From Heritagella sp051881655 (GTDB taxonomy: Bacteria; Bacillota; Clostridia; Oscillospirales; Acutalibacteraceae), in NCBI GenBank assembly GCA_051881655.1, contig JBJEQH010000111.1:1-12769 (forward strand): 12,769 nt of DNA. Direction: 5' to 3'. A program made the position numbers and the translations under genes. Shown here piece after piece: positions 1 through 7,165 of this stretch (position 1 is the stretch's first letter; every line of letters begins with the position of its first letter). A model generated the notes under the pieces. That model did not search any database and was not told the origin of the DNA. It worked only from the letters and a program-made list of their open reading frames with translations.

Positions 1-315
1 AATATTGTCGTACACGCTCATGGGAAAGGGATTGGGCTTCTGGAACACCATGCCCACCCGGCGGCGAAGCTGGGTTACATTCATCTTTTTCCCGAAGATA
101 TCCACGCCGTCCAGCCGAACGCTCCCCGTAATCCGGCAGCCCTCCACCAGGTCATTCATCCGGTTCAATGTTTTCAGCAGGGTGGATTTTCCGCAGCCCG
201 ACGGCCCGATAAAAGCGGAAATCTCGTGCTCGGGCAGCTGCAGATTGATATTTTTCAGCGCCTGAAATTTATCATAAAAGAGATCAAGCCCCTGAATCTC
301 GTATTTTACACTCAT
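1..315 (-). CDS. pstB: Phosphate ABC transporter ATP-binding protein PstB, N-terminal part
   Basis: This is the cytoplasmic ATPase that powers high-affinity phosphate import by the PstSCAB transporter. Only the first 105 codons are present; the rest lies beyond the window edge, so it is partial by position, not broken. The Walker A motif GPSGCGKST is at residues 37-45, and the Q-loop region is at about 90-98 (VFQKPNPFP, Gln92), followed by SVYDNI, which is typical of PstB rather than other ABC ATPases. The ATG at 313-315 overlaps the pstA stop as ATGA, and GGGGG upstream inside pstA serves as ribosome binding site with about 7 bases of spacing, suggesting translational coupling. The identification is secure. 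phoU would be expected next but is not visible. Confidence 0.96.
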   Translation of the reverse strand, partial: MSVKYEIQGLDLFYDKFQALKNINLQLPEHEISAFIGPSGCGKSTLLKTLNRMNDLVEGCRITGSVRLDGVDIFGKKMNVTQLRRRVGMVFQKPNPFPMSVYDNI

Positions 316-1178
316 TTTTTAACCCCCATTTTCTTTACAAGGAACGACGACAGCGCGTTGATTCCTACCACCATCACCAGCAGTACCACCGCCGTGGCGT
401 ACGCCTGGTTGGTGTACAGTCCTTCGTTAATCAGGCAGTACATATGTACGGCCAGCGTCCGGCCCGGCTGCATCACATCGGTGGCGATGTCGGCCGCCGT
501 GCCCGCCGTGTACAGAAGAGCTGCGGTTTCACCGGTGATACGCCCGATCCCGAGAATAATGCCGGACAGCACCCCGGGCATGGCCGCGGGCAGCGTGATC
601 CGGAAGACAGTGCGCAATCGTCCCGCCCCCAGGCCAAAGCTGCCCTCCCGGTAGGAATCGGGAACCGCTTTCAGCGCTTCCTCGGTGGTACGCATAATCA
701 GCGGCAGGATCATAATGGCCAGGGTGAAGGAGCCCGACAGAATCGAGTAATTCCAGTGCAGGCGCAGTACAAAGAAAAGGAAGCCGAACAGGCCGTATAC
801 AATGGAGGGGATGCCCGACAGCGTTTCGGCCGTGACGCGGATAACGGAAACCAGCTTATTGCCCCGGCCGGCGTATTCGGTCAGGTAAATGGCGGCGCCA
901 ATTCCCACCGGCACGGCGATCAGCAGCGACAGCCCGGTTACCATCAGCGTATTGATAATGGCCGGCATCATGGATACATTGTCCGTTGTATACTTCCAGG
1001 CAAACAATTCGGGGGTAAGATTGGGGATGCCCTTAATCAGGACATACACCAGAATGGAGAACAGGATGCCCACCGTGAGAAAGATGGAGAGGAGCATCAG
1101 TCCCCGCAGAATCACCGAGACAATCTGCTGCTGGTTGGAGGAAATCTTCTTCACCAGCGTGCATGCTTTCTTTTTCAT
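312..1178 (-). CDS. pstA: Phosphate ABC transporter permease PstA
   Basis: One of the two inner-membrane permease subunits of the Pst phosphate importer; with PstC it forms the channel that receives phosphate from PstS and is driven by PstB. The 288 residues are the usual PstA length. A short positively charged N-terminus is followed by a first membrane helix at about residues 22-50 and several further hydrophobic segments. The binding-protein-dependent permease loop that contacts the ATPase is visible as EALKAVPDSYREGSFGLGA, followed by LPAAMPGVLSG and GRITGETAALL. Its ATG overlaps the pstC TGA by four bases (ATGA), and its own stop overlaps the pstB start in the same way, so pstC, pstA and pstB form one tightly coupled unit. 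It is told apart from PstC by gene order and by its C-terminal half. Confidence 0.96.
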   Translation of the reverse strand: MKKKACTLVKKISSNQQQIVSVILRGLMLLSIFLTVGILFSILVYVLIKGIPNLTPELFAWKYTTDNVSMMPAIINTLMVTGLSLLIAVPVGIGAAIYLTEYAGRGNKLVSVIRVTAETLSGIPSIVYGLFGFLFFVLRLHWNYSILSGSFTLAIMILPLIMRTTEEALKAVPDSYREGSFGLGAGRLRTVFRITLPAAMPGVLSGIILGIGRITGETAALLYTAGTAADIATDVMQPGRTLAVHMYCLINEGLYTNQAYATAVVLLVMVVGINALSSFLVKKMGVKK

Positions 1179-2038
1179 TTCGCATGCCTCCTTTTCACCA
1201 GGGAGAACAGCAGGTTGATGATCAGAATCATGACGAACAGCACCACGGCCGTGGCGATCAGCGCCTCACGGTGCAGGCCGGTGGCATAGCCCATCTCGAT
1301 GACCACGTTGGCCGTCAGGGTACGCACGCCGCTGATCAGGCTCTCCGGAAGCATCGGCTGGTTTCCGGCCACCATAATGACCGCCATGGTTTCGCCGATG
1401 GCGCGGCCGATTCCCAGAATGATGCCGGCCGTGATACCGGATTTCGCCGCCGGCAGCACCGAGAAGAACACGGCGCGCTCTTTGGTGGCGCCCAGCCCCA
1501 GGGCCCCCTCATAATAGGATTCGGGCACGGCCCGGATACTGGATTCGGACACGCTGATAATCGTGGGCAGAATCATCACCCCCAACAGAATCGAGGCCGT
1601 GAGCAGGCTTTTTCCGCTGCCGCCCACCAGATTCTGCATAATCGGTACAATCACCACCAGGCCAAAAAAGCCGTATACGATCGAGGGGATTCCGGCCATC
1701 AGGTCCACGGCCGGCTTGATAATTTTGTACAGCTTTTTCGGGCAGAAGTACGCCAGAAAAACCGCACAGAGCAGCCCGATCGGGATGCCGATGACCATGG
1801 CCCCCACGGTGACATAGATACTGCCGATAATCATGGGGAAAATCCCGTATAGTCCGGAGGAGGGCCTCCATTCCATTCCCAGAAGGAATTCAGCCGGCCC
1901 AATTTTCCCAATCGTCATCAGACCATTGGAGAGAAGAAACCAGCAGATGATCCCCACGGCCAGAACCGACACGCAGGCCGCGATCAGAAAAAGGATCATC
2001 ATCGCCGTTTCTTTTACTTTCTGCATCATGAAATCCAT
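1175..2038 (-). CDS. pstC: Phosphate ABC transporter permease PstC
   Basis: The second permease of the Pst phosphate importer, and the first gene after the intergenic terminator that separates it from pstS. The 287 residues have a long hydrophobic N-terminal helix at about 13-37, a periplasm-facing segment containing PAEFLLGMEWRPSSG (typical of PstC), and the permease signature SIRAVPESYYEGALGLGA followed by LPAAKSGITAG and GRAIGETMAV. I chose the ATG at 2036-2038 because GAGGAAAGGACAGG lies directly upstream; ATGs three and four codons in are possible but less well placed. Read-through of the terminator at 2098-2133, or an unseen promoter in the 118-base gap, must supply its mRNA. It overlaps pstA by four bases. 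Confidence 0.96.
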   Translation of the reverse strand: MDFMMQKVKETAMMILFLIAACVSVLAVGIICWFLLSNGLMTIGKIGPAEFLLGMEWRPSSGLYGIFPMIIGSIYVTVGAMVIGIPIGLLCAVFLAYFCPKKLYKIIKPAVDLMAGIPSIVYGFFGLVVIVPIMQNLVGGSGKSLLTASILLGVMILPTIISVSESSIRAVPESYYEGALGLGATKERAVFFSVLPAAKSGITAGIILGIGRAIGETMAVIMVAGNQPMLPESLISGVRTLTANVVIEMGYATGLHREALIATAVVLFVMILIINLLFSLVKRRHAK

Positions 2039-2097
2039 CCTGTCCTTTCCTCACACGCGTACCGGCATGTTTAGCCGGCACACCCATTCTCTCTCTG

Positions 2098-2133
2098 AAA
2101 AAACGGCCCGGAGTCAGAGCTTCGGGCCGTTTT
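2098..2133 (-). terminator. Intrinsic terminator between pstS and pstC
   Basis: Read on the minus strand, an 11-base arm AAAACGGCCCG pairs with CGGGCCGTTTT across a loop of about 12 bases and runs into six consecutive T. It lies about 25 bases after the pstS stop and 60 bases before the pstC start. Inside a pst operon such an element normally lets most transcripts end after pstS while a fraction read through into pstCAB. A second small hairpin, CCGGC/GCCGG with a 7-base loop, lies just downstream at 2062-2078. Confidence 0.88.
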
Positions 2134-2156
2134 ATGAAGCGTATCAGAAGGAGGGA

Positions 2157-3083
2157 TTACTGTACCTCTTCCCAGCCGGTGATTTCGCCGACATAGATTC
2201 CCTTCACCGTTTCGGCGGCGATTTCTTCCAGGGGGTTGTCATTGTTCACGATGACCGCGATGCCGTCCATGGCGATTTTCTGAGAGTGGATCCCCATAGC
2301 CGTTTCCTCGTCCTTCAGCTCACGGGAAGCCATACCGATATCGCACAGGCCGTCGGCCGCCGAGGTCACACCCGTGGTGGAATCGCTCTGCTGTACCTTA
2401 ATCTCCACACCGCTGTTCAGCGCCTGATAGGCTTCGGCCAGTTTTTCCATAACCGGCGTGACCGAAGAGGAACCCGCTACGGTGATGGTGCCGGTCAGAC
2501 CGGAGGGCTGATACGCGCCGGTGTTGCCATCGCTGACATACCCGTTATCCTCGACAACCTTCTGGCCGTCTTCGCTCAGGATGAAGGCGATGAAGTCCGC
2601 CGCCACCTCGGTGGTCTCTTCCTTGGTTACGATGTTGAACGGACGGGATACGCTGTAGCTGCCGTTCTTCACATTGTCGGTGGTGGCTTCCACACCGTCG
2701 ATCTTCAGGGCCTTGACCGAATCATCCAGAGAGCCCAGGGAGATGTACCCGATGGCTGCCTTATCGCCGGCTACCGTCTGCATCATAACCGCGGTGCTGT
2801 TGGTGATTTCGGCAGTACCAATGGTTTTGTCCACTTTGTTTCCGTCGGCATCCTTTTCCTCAATGCCCAGCAGCTCGATGAAAGCGCCGCGGGTACCGGA
2901 ACCGTCTTCACGGGAGAGAACATGGATGTCGCCCGTCAGACCGGTGGTTTCCTCTGCGCTGGAATCGGAAGCACTGCTCTCATCACCGGCGGCCGGAGCC
3001 TTCTCGGAAGAGCTGCACCCTGCAAAGGACCCAACGGCCATCATGCAGGCAAGCGCCATAGCGAACCATTTTTTTGTTTTCAT
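2157..3083 (-). CDS. pstS: Phosphate-binding lipoprotein PstS with swapped lobe order
   Basis: Extracellular phosphate receptor of the Pst transporter. I start at the ATG at 3081-3083 (308 residues) because AAAAAAGGAG lies 9 bases upstream and the product then begins with a lipoprotein signal peptide: MKTKK, a hydrophobic core and FAGC with the lipidated Cys at 23. Residues 24-48 are a Ser/Glu/Asp-rich linker. The two halves are inverted relative to classical PstS: REDGSGTRGAF, normally in the second half, is at about 58-68, while TITVAGSSSVTPVMEKL and CDIGMASRELK, normally at the mature N-terminus, are at about 199-215 and 247-257. The chain ends at ITGWEEVQ, the point where a standard PstS would continue into REDGSGT. 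The phosphate-contact motifs (Arg58, Ser62-Thr64, Ser204-Ser207, Asp248) all remain. It heads the pst operon. Confidence 0.93.
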   Translation of the reverse strand: MKTKKWFAMALACMMAVGSFAGCSSSEKAPAAGDESSASDSSAEETTGLTGDIHVLSREDGSGTRGAFIELLGIEEKDADGNKVDKTIGTAEITNSTAVMMQTVAGDKAAIGYISLGSLDDSVKALKIDGVEATTDNVKNGSYSVSRPFNIVTKEETTEVAADFIAFILSEDGQKVVEDNGYVSDGNTGAYQPSGLTGTITVAGSSSVTPVMEKLAEAYQALNSGVEIKVQQSDSTTGVTSAADGLCDIGMASRELKDEETAMGIHSQKIAMDGIAVIVNNDNPLEEIAAETVKGIYVGEITGWEEVQ

Positions 3084-3137
3084 TGTGAATAACTCCTTTT
3101 TTGCTTGGTTTCTTGGTTTCCCTTGATTACGGTACCC

Positions 3138-3165
3138 AGTATAAAAGGAGCATGTAAAAAGCAAA
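3138..3165 (-). promoter_or_regulatory. Probable promoter of pstS
   Basis: On the minus strand a good -10 TATACT (3138-3143) lies 16 bases after a weak -35 TTTGCT (3160-3165), about 55 bases upstream of the pstS start. A good -10 with a poor -35 would suit an activated promoter such as a PhoP-controlled one. Two TTTACA hexamers nearby resemble Pho-box half-sites but are not spaced as an 11-base repeat, so I do not call a Pho box. Confidence 0.5.
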
Positions 3166-3202
3166 TTCCCGCTGTTGTGTGTTTTTTGTAAAATTTTCGT
3201 AT

Positions 3203-3243
3203 AAAAAATCCGCCTGCATTTTCCTCGCTGAAAACACAGGCGG
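3203..3243 (-). terminator. Intrinsic terminator after the GNAT gene
   Basis: On the minus strand CCGCCTG pairs with CAGGCGG, and the stem continues inward through two G-T wobbles and TTTTC/GAAAA to give about 14 pairs around a 6-base loop. An A and six T follow. It begins 7 bases after the acetyltransferase stop and insulates that gene from the pstS promoter. Confidence 0.9.
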
Positions 3244-3249
3244 CGCCTT

Positions 3250-3798
3250 TTATGGCTGAAGAGGGAGGGGGCTTTCCTCCTTTTCATGGACAAAATAAAC
3301 GGTATCAATCCCCTCTCCCCGGTCGTTCTTTTTCACACAGACGGCTTTCCAGCCGCGCTTTGGGAAGATGTGCATCTGGGCCGCATTGGTGGACCAGGTG
3401 CGGGTCCCGATAAAGCGGCTGCGGTCGGGCCGGTTTTCCAGGGCCGTGTACAGAAGGGCGCCGATCCCCTCGCCCCGCCGGGCGGGATCGGTGATCATGG
3501 TGGTGGCATAGTCGCAGGGGGCATACCCGGCCAGGTCCGGGCAGCTGTACCCGGTCTTATAGGTCAGAAAGGAGAGGATCTGCCCCTGCTCCTCCGCCAG
3601 CAGGAATTTTTGCCCCAGCATTTCCCGCAGGTACTCTTCCACCGAATCCGTCCCATTTCCCCGGGAGAAGTTCTGCTGGCTGGACCCGGTGCGGCAGCGC
3701 AGCGACGGGCAGAAGTCATCGGCACAGCTTTCAACCAGAAAGCGGATACGGGCCTCCTGCTGCGGCTGCAGGCTATCGGTCTGTTGAATTTCAATCAT
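3250..3798 (-). CDS. GNAT family N-acetyltransferase
   Basis: A 182-residue, probably cytosolic acetyl-CoA-dependent acyltransferase of the GNAT fold; the substrate cannot be read from the sequence. The acetyl-CoA pyrophosphate-binding motif A is clear at about residues 101-117 (MITDPARRGEGIGALLY, matching R-x-x-G-x-G/A), and the later strand-helix motif NAAQMHIFPKRGW at 138-150 matches the family's N-x-x-x-x-x-x-Y-x-K-x-G-F region. The ATG at 3796-3798 has GAGGAAAACAGC directly upstream. The gene starts only 20 bases after the U-tract of the glnS terminator and ends at its own terminator, so it is either expressed by read-through from gltX-glnS or from a promoter inside the glnS 3' end. The neighbours do not reveal a function. 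Confidence 0.88.
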   Translation of the reverse strand: MIEIQQTDSLQPQQEARIRFLVESCADDFCPSLRCRTGSSQQNFSRGNGTDSVEEYLREMLGQKFLLAEEQGQILSFLTYKTGYSCPDLAGYAPCDYATTMITDPARRGEGIGALLYTALENRPDRSRFIGTRTWSTNAAQMHIFPKRGWKAVCVKKNDRGEGIDTVYFVHEKEESPLPLQP

Positions 3799-3817
3799 GC
3801 TGTTTTCCTCACAGAAT

Positions 3818-3860
3818 AAAAAAGAGCAGGCCCTTTCCTTTTTGAAAAAGCGGCCTGCTC
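3818..3860 (-). terminator. Intrinsic terminator after glnS
   Basis: On the minus strand GAGCAGGCC pairs with GGCCTGCTC around an interior that can itself form CTTTTT/AAAAAG, and six T follow at 3823-3818. It starts 8 bases after the glnS stop, closing the gltX-glnS operon. Confidence 0.92.
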
Positions 3861-3868
3861 CGGTTTCC

Positions 3869-5563
3869 TTATTTCTTCTTCTGCTTAAAGCCGTCCTTCA
3901 GCGATACGGAGCGGTTGAAAACCAGCGCCCCCTCGCGGCTGTCCCGGTTATCCACACAGAAGTACCCCTGGCGCATAAACTGGAAGCTGTCGCCGGGCTT
4001 TGCCGATGACAGCGAAGCCTCGACGCGGCTGTCGGACAAAACCGTCAGCGACTGGGGATTGAGAACGGTCAGATAATCGTAGTTGTCGGGATCCGGTACG
4101 GAGAACAGATTCTCGTACAGGCGGACCTCCGCCTTCAGGGCCGTGTGCGCATCCACCCAGTGGATGGTGCCCTTGATCTTGCGGCCATCGGCAGGGTCGC
4201 CGCCGCGGCTGTCGGGATCATACTCGGCCTGTACCTCGATCACATGGCCCTCTTCATCCTTCACGCATCCCACACAGCGCACAATGTACGCGGTTTTCAG
4301 GCGCACCTCGTTGCCCGGGAACAGGCGGAAGTATCCCTTGACGGGCTCTTCCATAAAGTCCTCCTGCTCGATCCACAGATTGCGGGAGAAAGTCACCGTG
4401 CGGGTTCCGTCCTCGGGGCGGTTGGGGTTATTCTCCACCTCAAAGGTCTCGCTCTTCCCCTCGGGGTAATTGACGATGGTCAGCTTGACCGGGCGCAGCA
4501 CCGCCATGGCGCGCTGGGCGTTTTCATTCAGATCCTCGCGCAGGCAGTGCTCCAAAAAGCTGTATTCCACGGTGCTGTTCACCTTGCTGACGCCGTTGCG
4601 CTCGCTGAAATTGCGGATGGAAACCGGGGTATATCCGCGGCGGCGCAGGCCGCACAGCGTGGGCATACGGGGGTCATCCCAGCCCGATACATACCCGTTT
4701 TCCACCAGATAGCGCAGCTTGCGCTTGCTCATCACGGTGTTGTTGATGCCCAGGCGCGCAAATTCAATCTGGCGCGGCTTGCTGGGCAGGTCCACATTCT
4801 GAATCACCCAGTCGTACAGCGGGCGGTGATCCTCAAATTCCAGCGAGCACAGGCTGTGAGTGATCCCCTCCAGCGCGTCCTCGATGGGATGGGCATAGTC
4901 GTACATGGGATAGATGCACCACTTGTCCCCGGTGCGATGATGGGCCATGTGGTTAATGCGGTAGAGAACCGGGTCGCGCATATTGAAGTTGCCGCTGGCC
5001 AGGTCAATTTTGGCCCGCAGGGTCATTTTCCCGTTCTCGAACTCGCCCGCGCGCATGCGGCGGAACAGATCGAGGCTCTCCTCCATGGGCCGGTCGCGGT
5101 AGGGGCTGACCGCCGGGGTGGTCAGATCGCCGCGGTTATCGCGCATCTCGTCGGGGGTCAGCTCGCACACATAGGCAAGGCCCTTGCGGATCAGATCCTC
5201 GGCCAGCTCGTACATCTTCTCAAAATAATCCGAGGCATAGAAAAACCGGTCATCCCAGTCGTAACCCAGCCAGTGGATATCCTCCTTGATGGCATCCACA
5301 TACTCGGTATCCTCTTTGGTGGGGTTGGTATCATCCATGCGCAGGTTGGTGATTCCGCCAAAGCGCTCGGCCGTGCCGAAATCAATATAGATGGCCTTGG
5401 CGTGGCCGATATGCAGATAGCCGTTGGGCTCCGGCGGAAAACGGGTGTGAACCGTCATGCCCTCATAAGCGCCGCCCGGCGCCAGGTCCTCTTTGATAAA
5501 ATCGTCAATAAAGTTGGTGGAAACGACCTCGTCCCCTTCCACCTTTTTCACTTCTTCACTCAT
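3869..5563 (-). CDS. glnS: Glutaminyl-tRNA synthetase
   Basis: Class I aminoacyl-tRNA synthetase that charges tRNA-Gln with glutamine in the cytosol. The 564 residues are close to the 554 of E. coli GlnRS. The HIGH signature PPEPNGYLHIGH is at 43-54 and the KMSKS equivalent VMSKR at 277-281; GlnRS-specific segments such as FGGITNLRMDDTNPTKED (68-85) and YDYAHPIEDALEGITHS (221-237) are intact. The C-terminal half carries the two beta-barrel anticodon-binding domains, with LRPVKLTIVNYPEG near their start. I chose ATG 5561-5563 because AAAGGA lies 8 bases before it; the in-frame ATG at 5572 would have that site touching it, and any longer version would run into gltX. It begins 25 bases after the gltX stop. 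Many Bacillota lack GlnRS and amidate Glu-tRNA-Gln instead, so its presence suggests direct charging here. Confidence 0.96.
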   Translation of the reverse strand: MSEEVKKVEGDEVVSTNFIDDFIKEDLAPGGAYEGMTVHTRFPPEPNGYLHIGHAKAIYIDFGTAERFGGITNLRMDDTNPTKEDTEYVDAIKEDIHWLGYDWDDRFFYASDYFEKMYELAEDLIRKGLAYVCELTPDEMRDNRGDLTTPAVSPYRDRPMEESLDLFRRMRAGEFENGKMTLRAKIDLASGNFNMRDPVLYRINHMAHHRTGDKWCIYPMYDYAHPIEDALEGITHSLCSLEFEDHRPLYDWVIQNVDLPSKPRQIEFARLGINNTVMSKRKLRYLVENGYVSGWDDPRMPTLCGLRRRGYTPVSIRNFSERNGVSKVNSTVEYSFLEHCLREDLNENAQRAMAVLRPVKLTIVNYPEGKSETFEVENNPNRPEDGTRTVTFSRNLWIEQEDFMEEPVKGYFRLFPGNEVRLKTAYIVRCVGCVKDEEGHVIEVQAEYDPDSRGGDPADGRKIKGTIHWVDAHTALKAEVRLYENLFSVPDPDNYDYLTVLNPQSLTVLSDSRVEASLSSAKPGDSFQFMRQGYFCVDNRDSREGALVFNRSVSLKDGFKQKKK

Positions 5564-5588
5564 CTTCTTCATCCTTTCGCAGGTTTTC

Positions 5589-7043
5589 TCAGCCCTGTAC
5601 TTTGGCAAGGCCCAGCCGCAGCCGGCGCAGCGCCTCTTCCCGGCCCAGAATCGCCAGGATTTCCATCGCACCGCCGGGGGTAACCGTCATGCCCGCAGCG
5701 GCAATGCGCACGGGCCACAGCAGGGTACCGTTCTTCACTTCCAGCTTTTTCGCCAGATCCATCAGGGTATCGTGCAGGGTGGTCACATCCCACGCCGGTA
5801 CCTCTTCCAGTACCTGGATGGCCGCCTGCAGCATGGGGCCGGCGTTCTCCAGGTTTGCCTTGCTCTTTTTATTGATAAAGAAATCCACCGGATACTCCGG
5901 CAGCTCCCGAAGGAACCCGATCATCCCCGGAATTTCTTTCAATTTGGTCACCCGGGGCTGCAGAATCGAGGTGAGCACCGCCCAGTCCTTCTCCTCTTCC
6001 CCGAACACCTGCCGGTAATACGGCAGGGCCATGCGGGTGAATTCCTCCGGTGTTTTCCGGCGCAGATATTCCCCGTTAAACCAGTTCAGCTTCTCATAAT
6101 CGAAGACCGACGGCGCCTTGCTGATGCCGTCAATGGAGAAAACCTCGCACAGCTCGGGCAGGGTGAACACCTCGCGGTTGTCCTTCGGGCACCAGCCCAG
6201 CAGCGCGATATAATTCACGATGGTCTCGGGCAGATAGCCCTCCTCCACCAGACCGTTAAAGCTGGTGGAGCCATGGCGTTTGGACAGCTTGCTGACCGAT
6301 CCGTCCTCATTCTTGCCCATAATCAGGGGCAGATGCACATAGGTGGGCACCTCCCAGCCAAATGCCTCGTACAGAAGATTGTACTTTGGCGTGCTGGTCA
6401 GATACTCGCAGCCGCGCACCACATGGGTGATGTGCATCAGATGGTCATCAATGACATTGGCAAAATTATAGGTGGGGTAGCCGTCGGATTTTACCAGCAC
6501 CTGATCCTCCAGCTCTTTATTCTCAATGGTGATATCGCCAAACACCGCATCGTGGAAGGTCGTGGAACCCTCGATGGGCATTTTCTGCCGGATCACATAG
6601 GGGGTTCCCGCCTGCAGAAGCGCCTCGACCTCCTCTTTCGGCAGATCGCGGCAGTGCCGGTCATAGCCGCCCAGGCCGTTTTCGTCGTGGAGGGAAGCCA
6701 GCCGCTCTTTGGTGCAGAAACAGTAGTACGCTTTTCCCTCTTCCACCAGCTGTTTGGCATACGGCAGATACAGATCCTTCCGCTCGCTTTGCACATAGGG
6801 GCCGTATTCGCCGCCGTTATCCGGGCCCTCGTCATGATCCATTCCCACCTGGCGCAGGGTATCATAGATCACATCCACGGCGCCCTCTACCAACCGCTCC
6901 TGATCGGTATCCTCGATGCGCAGCACAAATTGCCCATGCTGCGAGCGCGCAATTAAATACTCAAACAACGCCGTACGCAGATTGCCCACATGCATAAAAC
7001 CGGTGGGGCTGGGAGCAAAGCGCGTTCTCACTGTTTTTTCCAT
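5589..7043 (-). CDS. gltX: Glutamyl-tRNA synthetase
   Basis: Class I synthetase that attaches glutamate to tRNA-Glu. The 484 residues match the usual bacterial length. The HIGH equivalent is FAPSPTGFMHVGN (HVGN at 18-21) and the KMSKS equivalent is KLSKR at 252-256. A zinc-site-like CFC at 108-110 pairs with a Cys at 131, but the His seen in E. coli (C-R-H) is Asp here (C-R-D). The C-terminal half is the alpha-helical anticodon-binding domain that distinguishes bacterial GluRS from GlnRS. The ATG at 7041-7043 is preceded by AGAGGGG at about 9 bases; an upstream in-frame TTG at 7070 lacks such a site. It is the first gene of a two-gene operon with glnS, has its own promoter at 7085-7114, and follows the M15 peptidase terminator. 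Confidence 0.96.
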   Translation of the reverse strand: MEKTVRTRFAPSPTGFMHVGNLRTALFEYLIARSQHGQFVLRIEDTDQERLVEGAVDVIYDTLRQVGMDHDEGPDNGGEYGPYVQSERKDLYLPYAKQLVEEGKAYYCFCTKERLASLHDENGLGGYDRHCRDLPKEEVEALLQAGTPYVIRQKMPIEGSTTFHDAVFGDITIENKELEDQVLVKSDGYPTYNFANVIDDHLMHITHVVRGCEYLTSTPKYNLLYEAFGWEVPTYVHLPLIMGKNEDGSVSKLSKRHGSTSFNGLVEEGYLPETIVNYIALLGWCPKDNREVFTLPELCEVFSIDGISKAPSVFDYEKLNWFNGEYLRRKTPEEFTRMALPYYRQVFGEEEKDWAVLTSILQPRVTKLKEIPGMIGFLRELPEYPVDFFINKKSKANLENAGPMLQAAIQVLEEVPAWDVTTLHDTLMDLAKKLEVKNGTLLWPVRIAAAGMTVTPGGAMEILAILGREEALRRLRLGLAKVQG

Positions 7044-7084
7044 GATGATCGACCCCTCTTGCCTTTTCAAAATAGTACCGTTTG

Positions 7085-7114
7085 ATTATATACCAAAATC
7101 GCCGCAGTTGGCAA
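7085..7114 (-). promoter_or_regulatory. Promoter of gltX-glnS, overlapping the upstream terminator
   Basis: On the minus strand a consensus -10 TATAAT (7085-7090) and a -35 TTGCCA (7109-7114) are separated by 18 bases. The -35 falls in the loop and 3' arm of the terminator hairpin at 7094-7126. The predicted start, near 7078, leaves a short leader of about 35 bases, too short for a T-box. Confidence 0.75.
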
Positions 7115-7126
7115 CAACTGCGGCGA
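7094..7126 (-). terminator. Intrinsic terminator after the M15 peptidase gene
   Basis: On the minus strand CGCCGCAGTTG pairs perfectly with CAACTGCGGCG around a TTGC tetraloop, with one more T-A pair at the base. The tail is only ATTTTGG, so the U-tract is short but the stem is very stable. It begins about 40 bases after the peptidase stop. Confidence 0.8.
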
Positions 7127-7165
7127 AAATTCTCCTTCTTTTCCCCAAAACCGGGGGCGGCCGGA

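Noticed and set aside
3153..3193. TTTACA repeats upstream of pstS as a Pho box
   Set aside because: Two hexamers are present but about 34 bases apart and not in the 11-base spaced direct repeat expected for PhoP, so the evidence is insufficient.
3084..3308. A 75-codon N-terminal extension of pstS
   Set aside because: It would read through the GNAT terminator and pstS promoter and bury the lipoprotein signal peptide; the ATG at 3083 has a strong ribosome binding site.
5564..5671. A longer glnS start, overlapping gltX by 83 bases
   Set aside because: The extra 36 residues are arginine- and cysteine-rich with no resemblance to GlnRS N-termini and are the shadow of the gltX 3' end; ATG 5563 has the right ribosome binding site.
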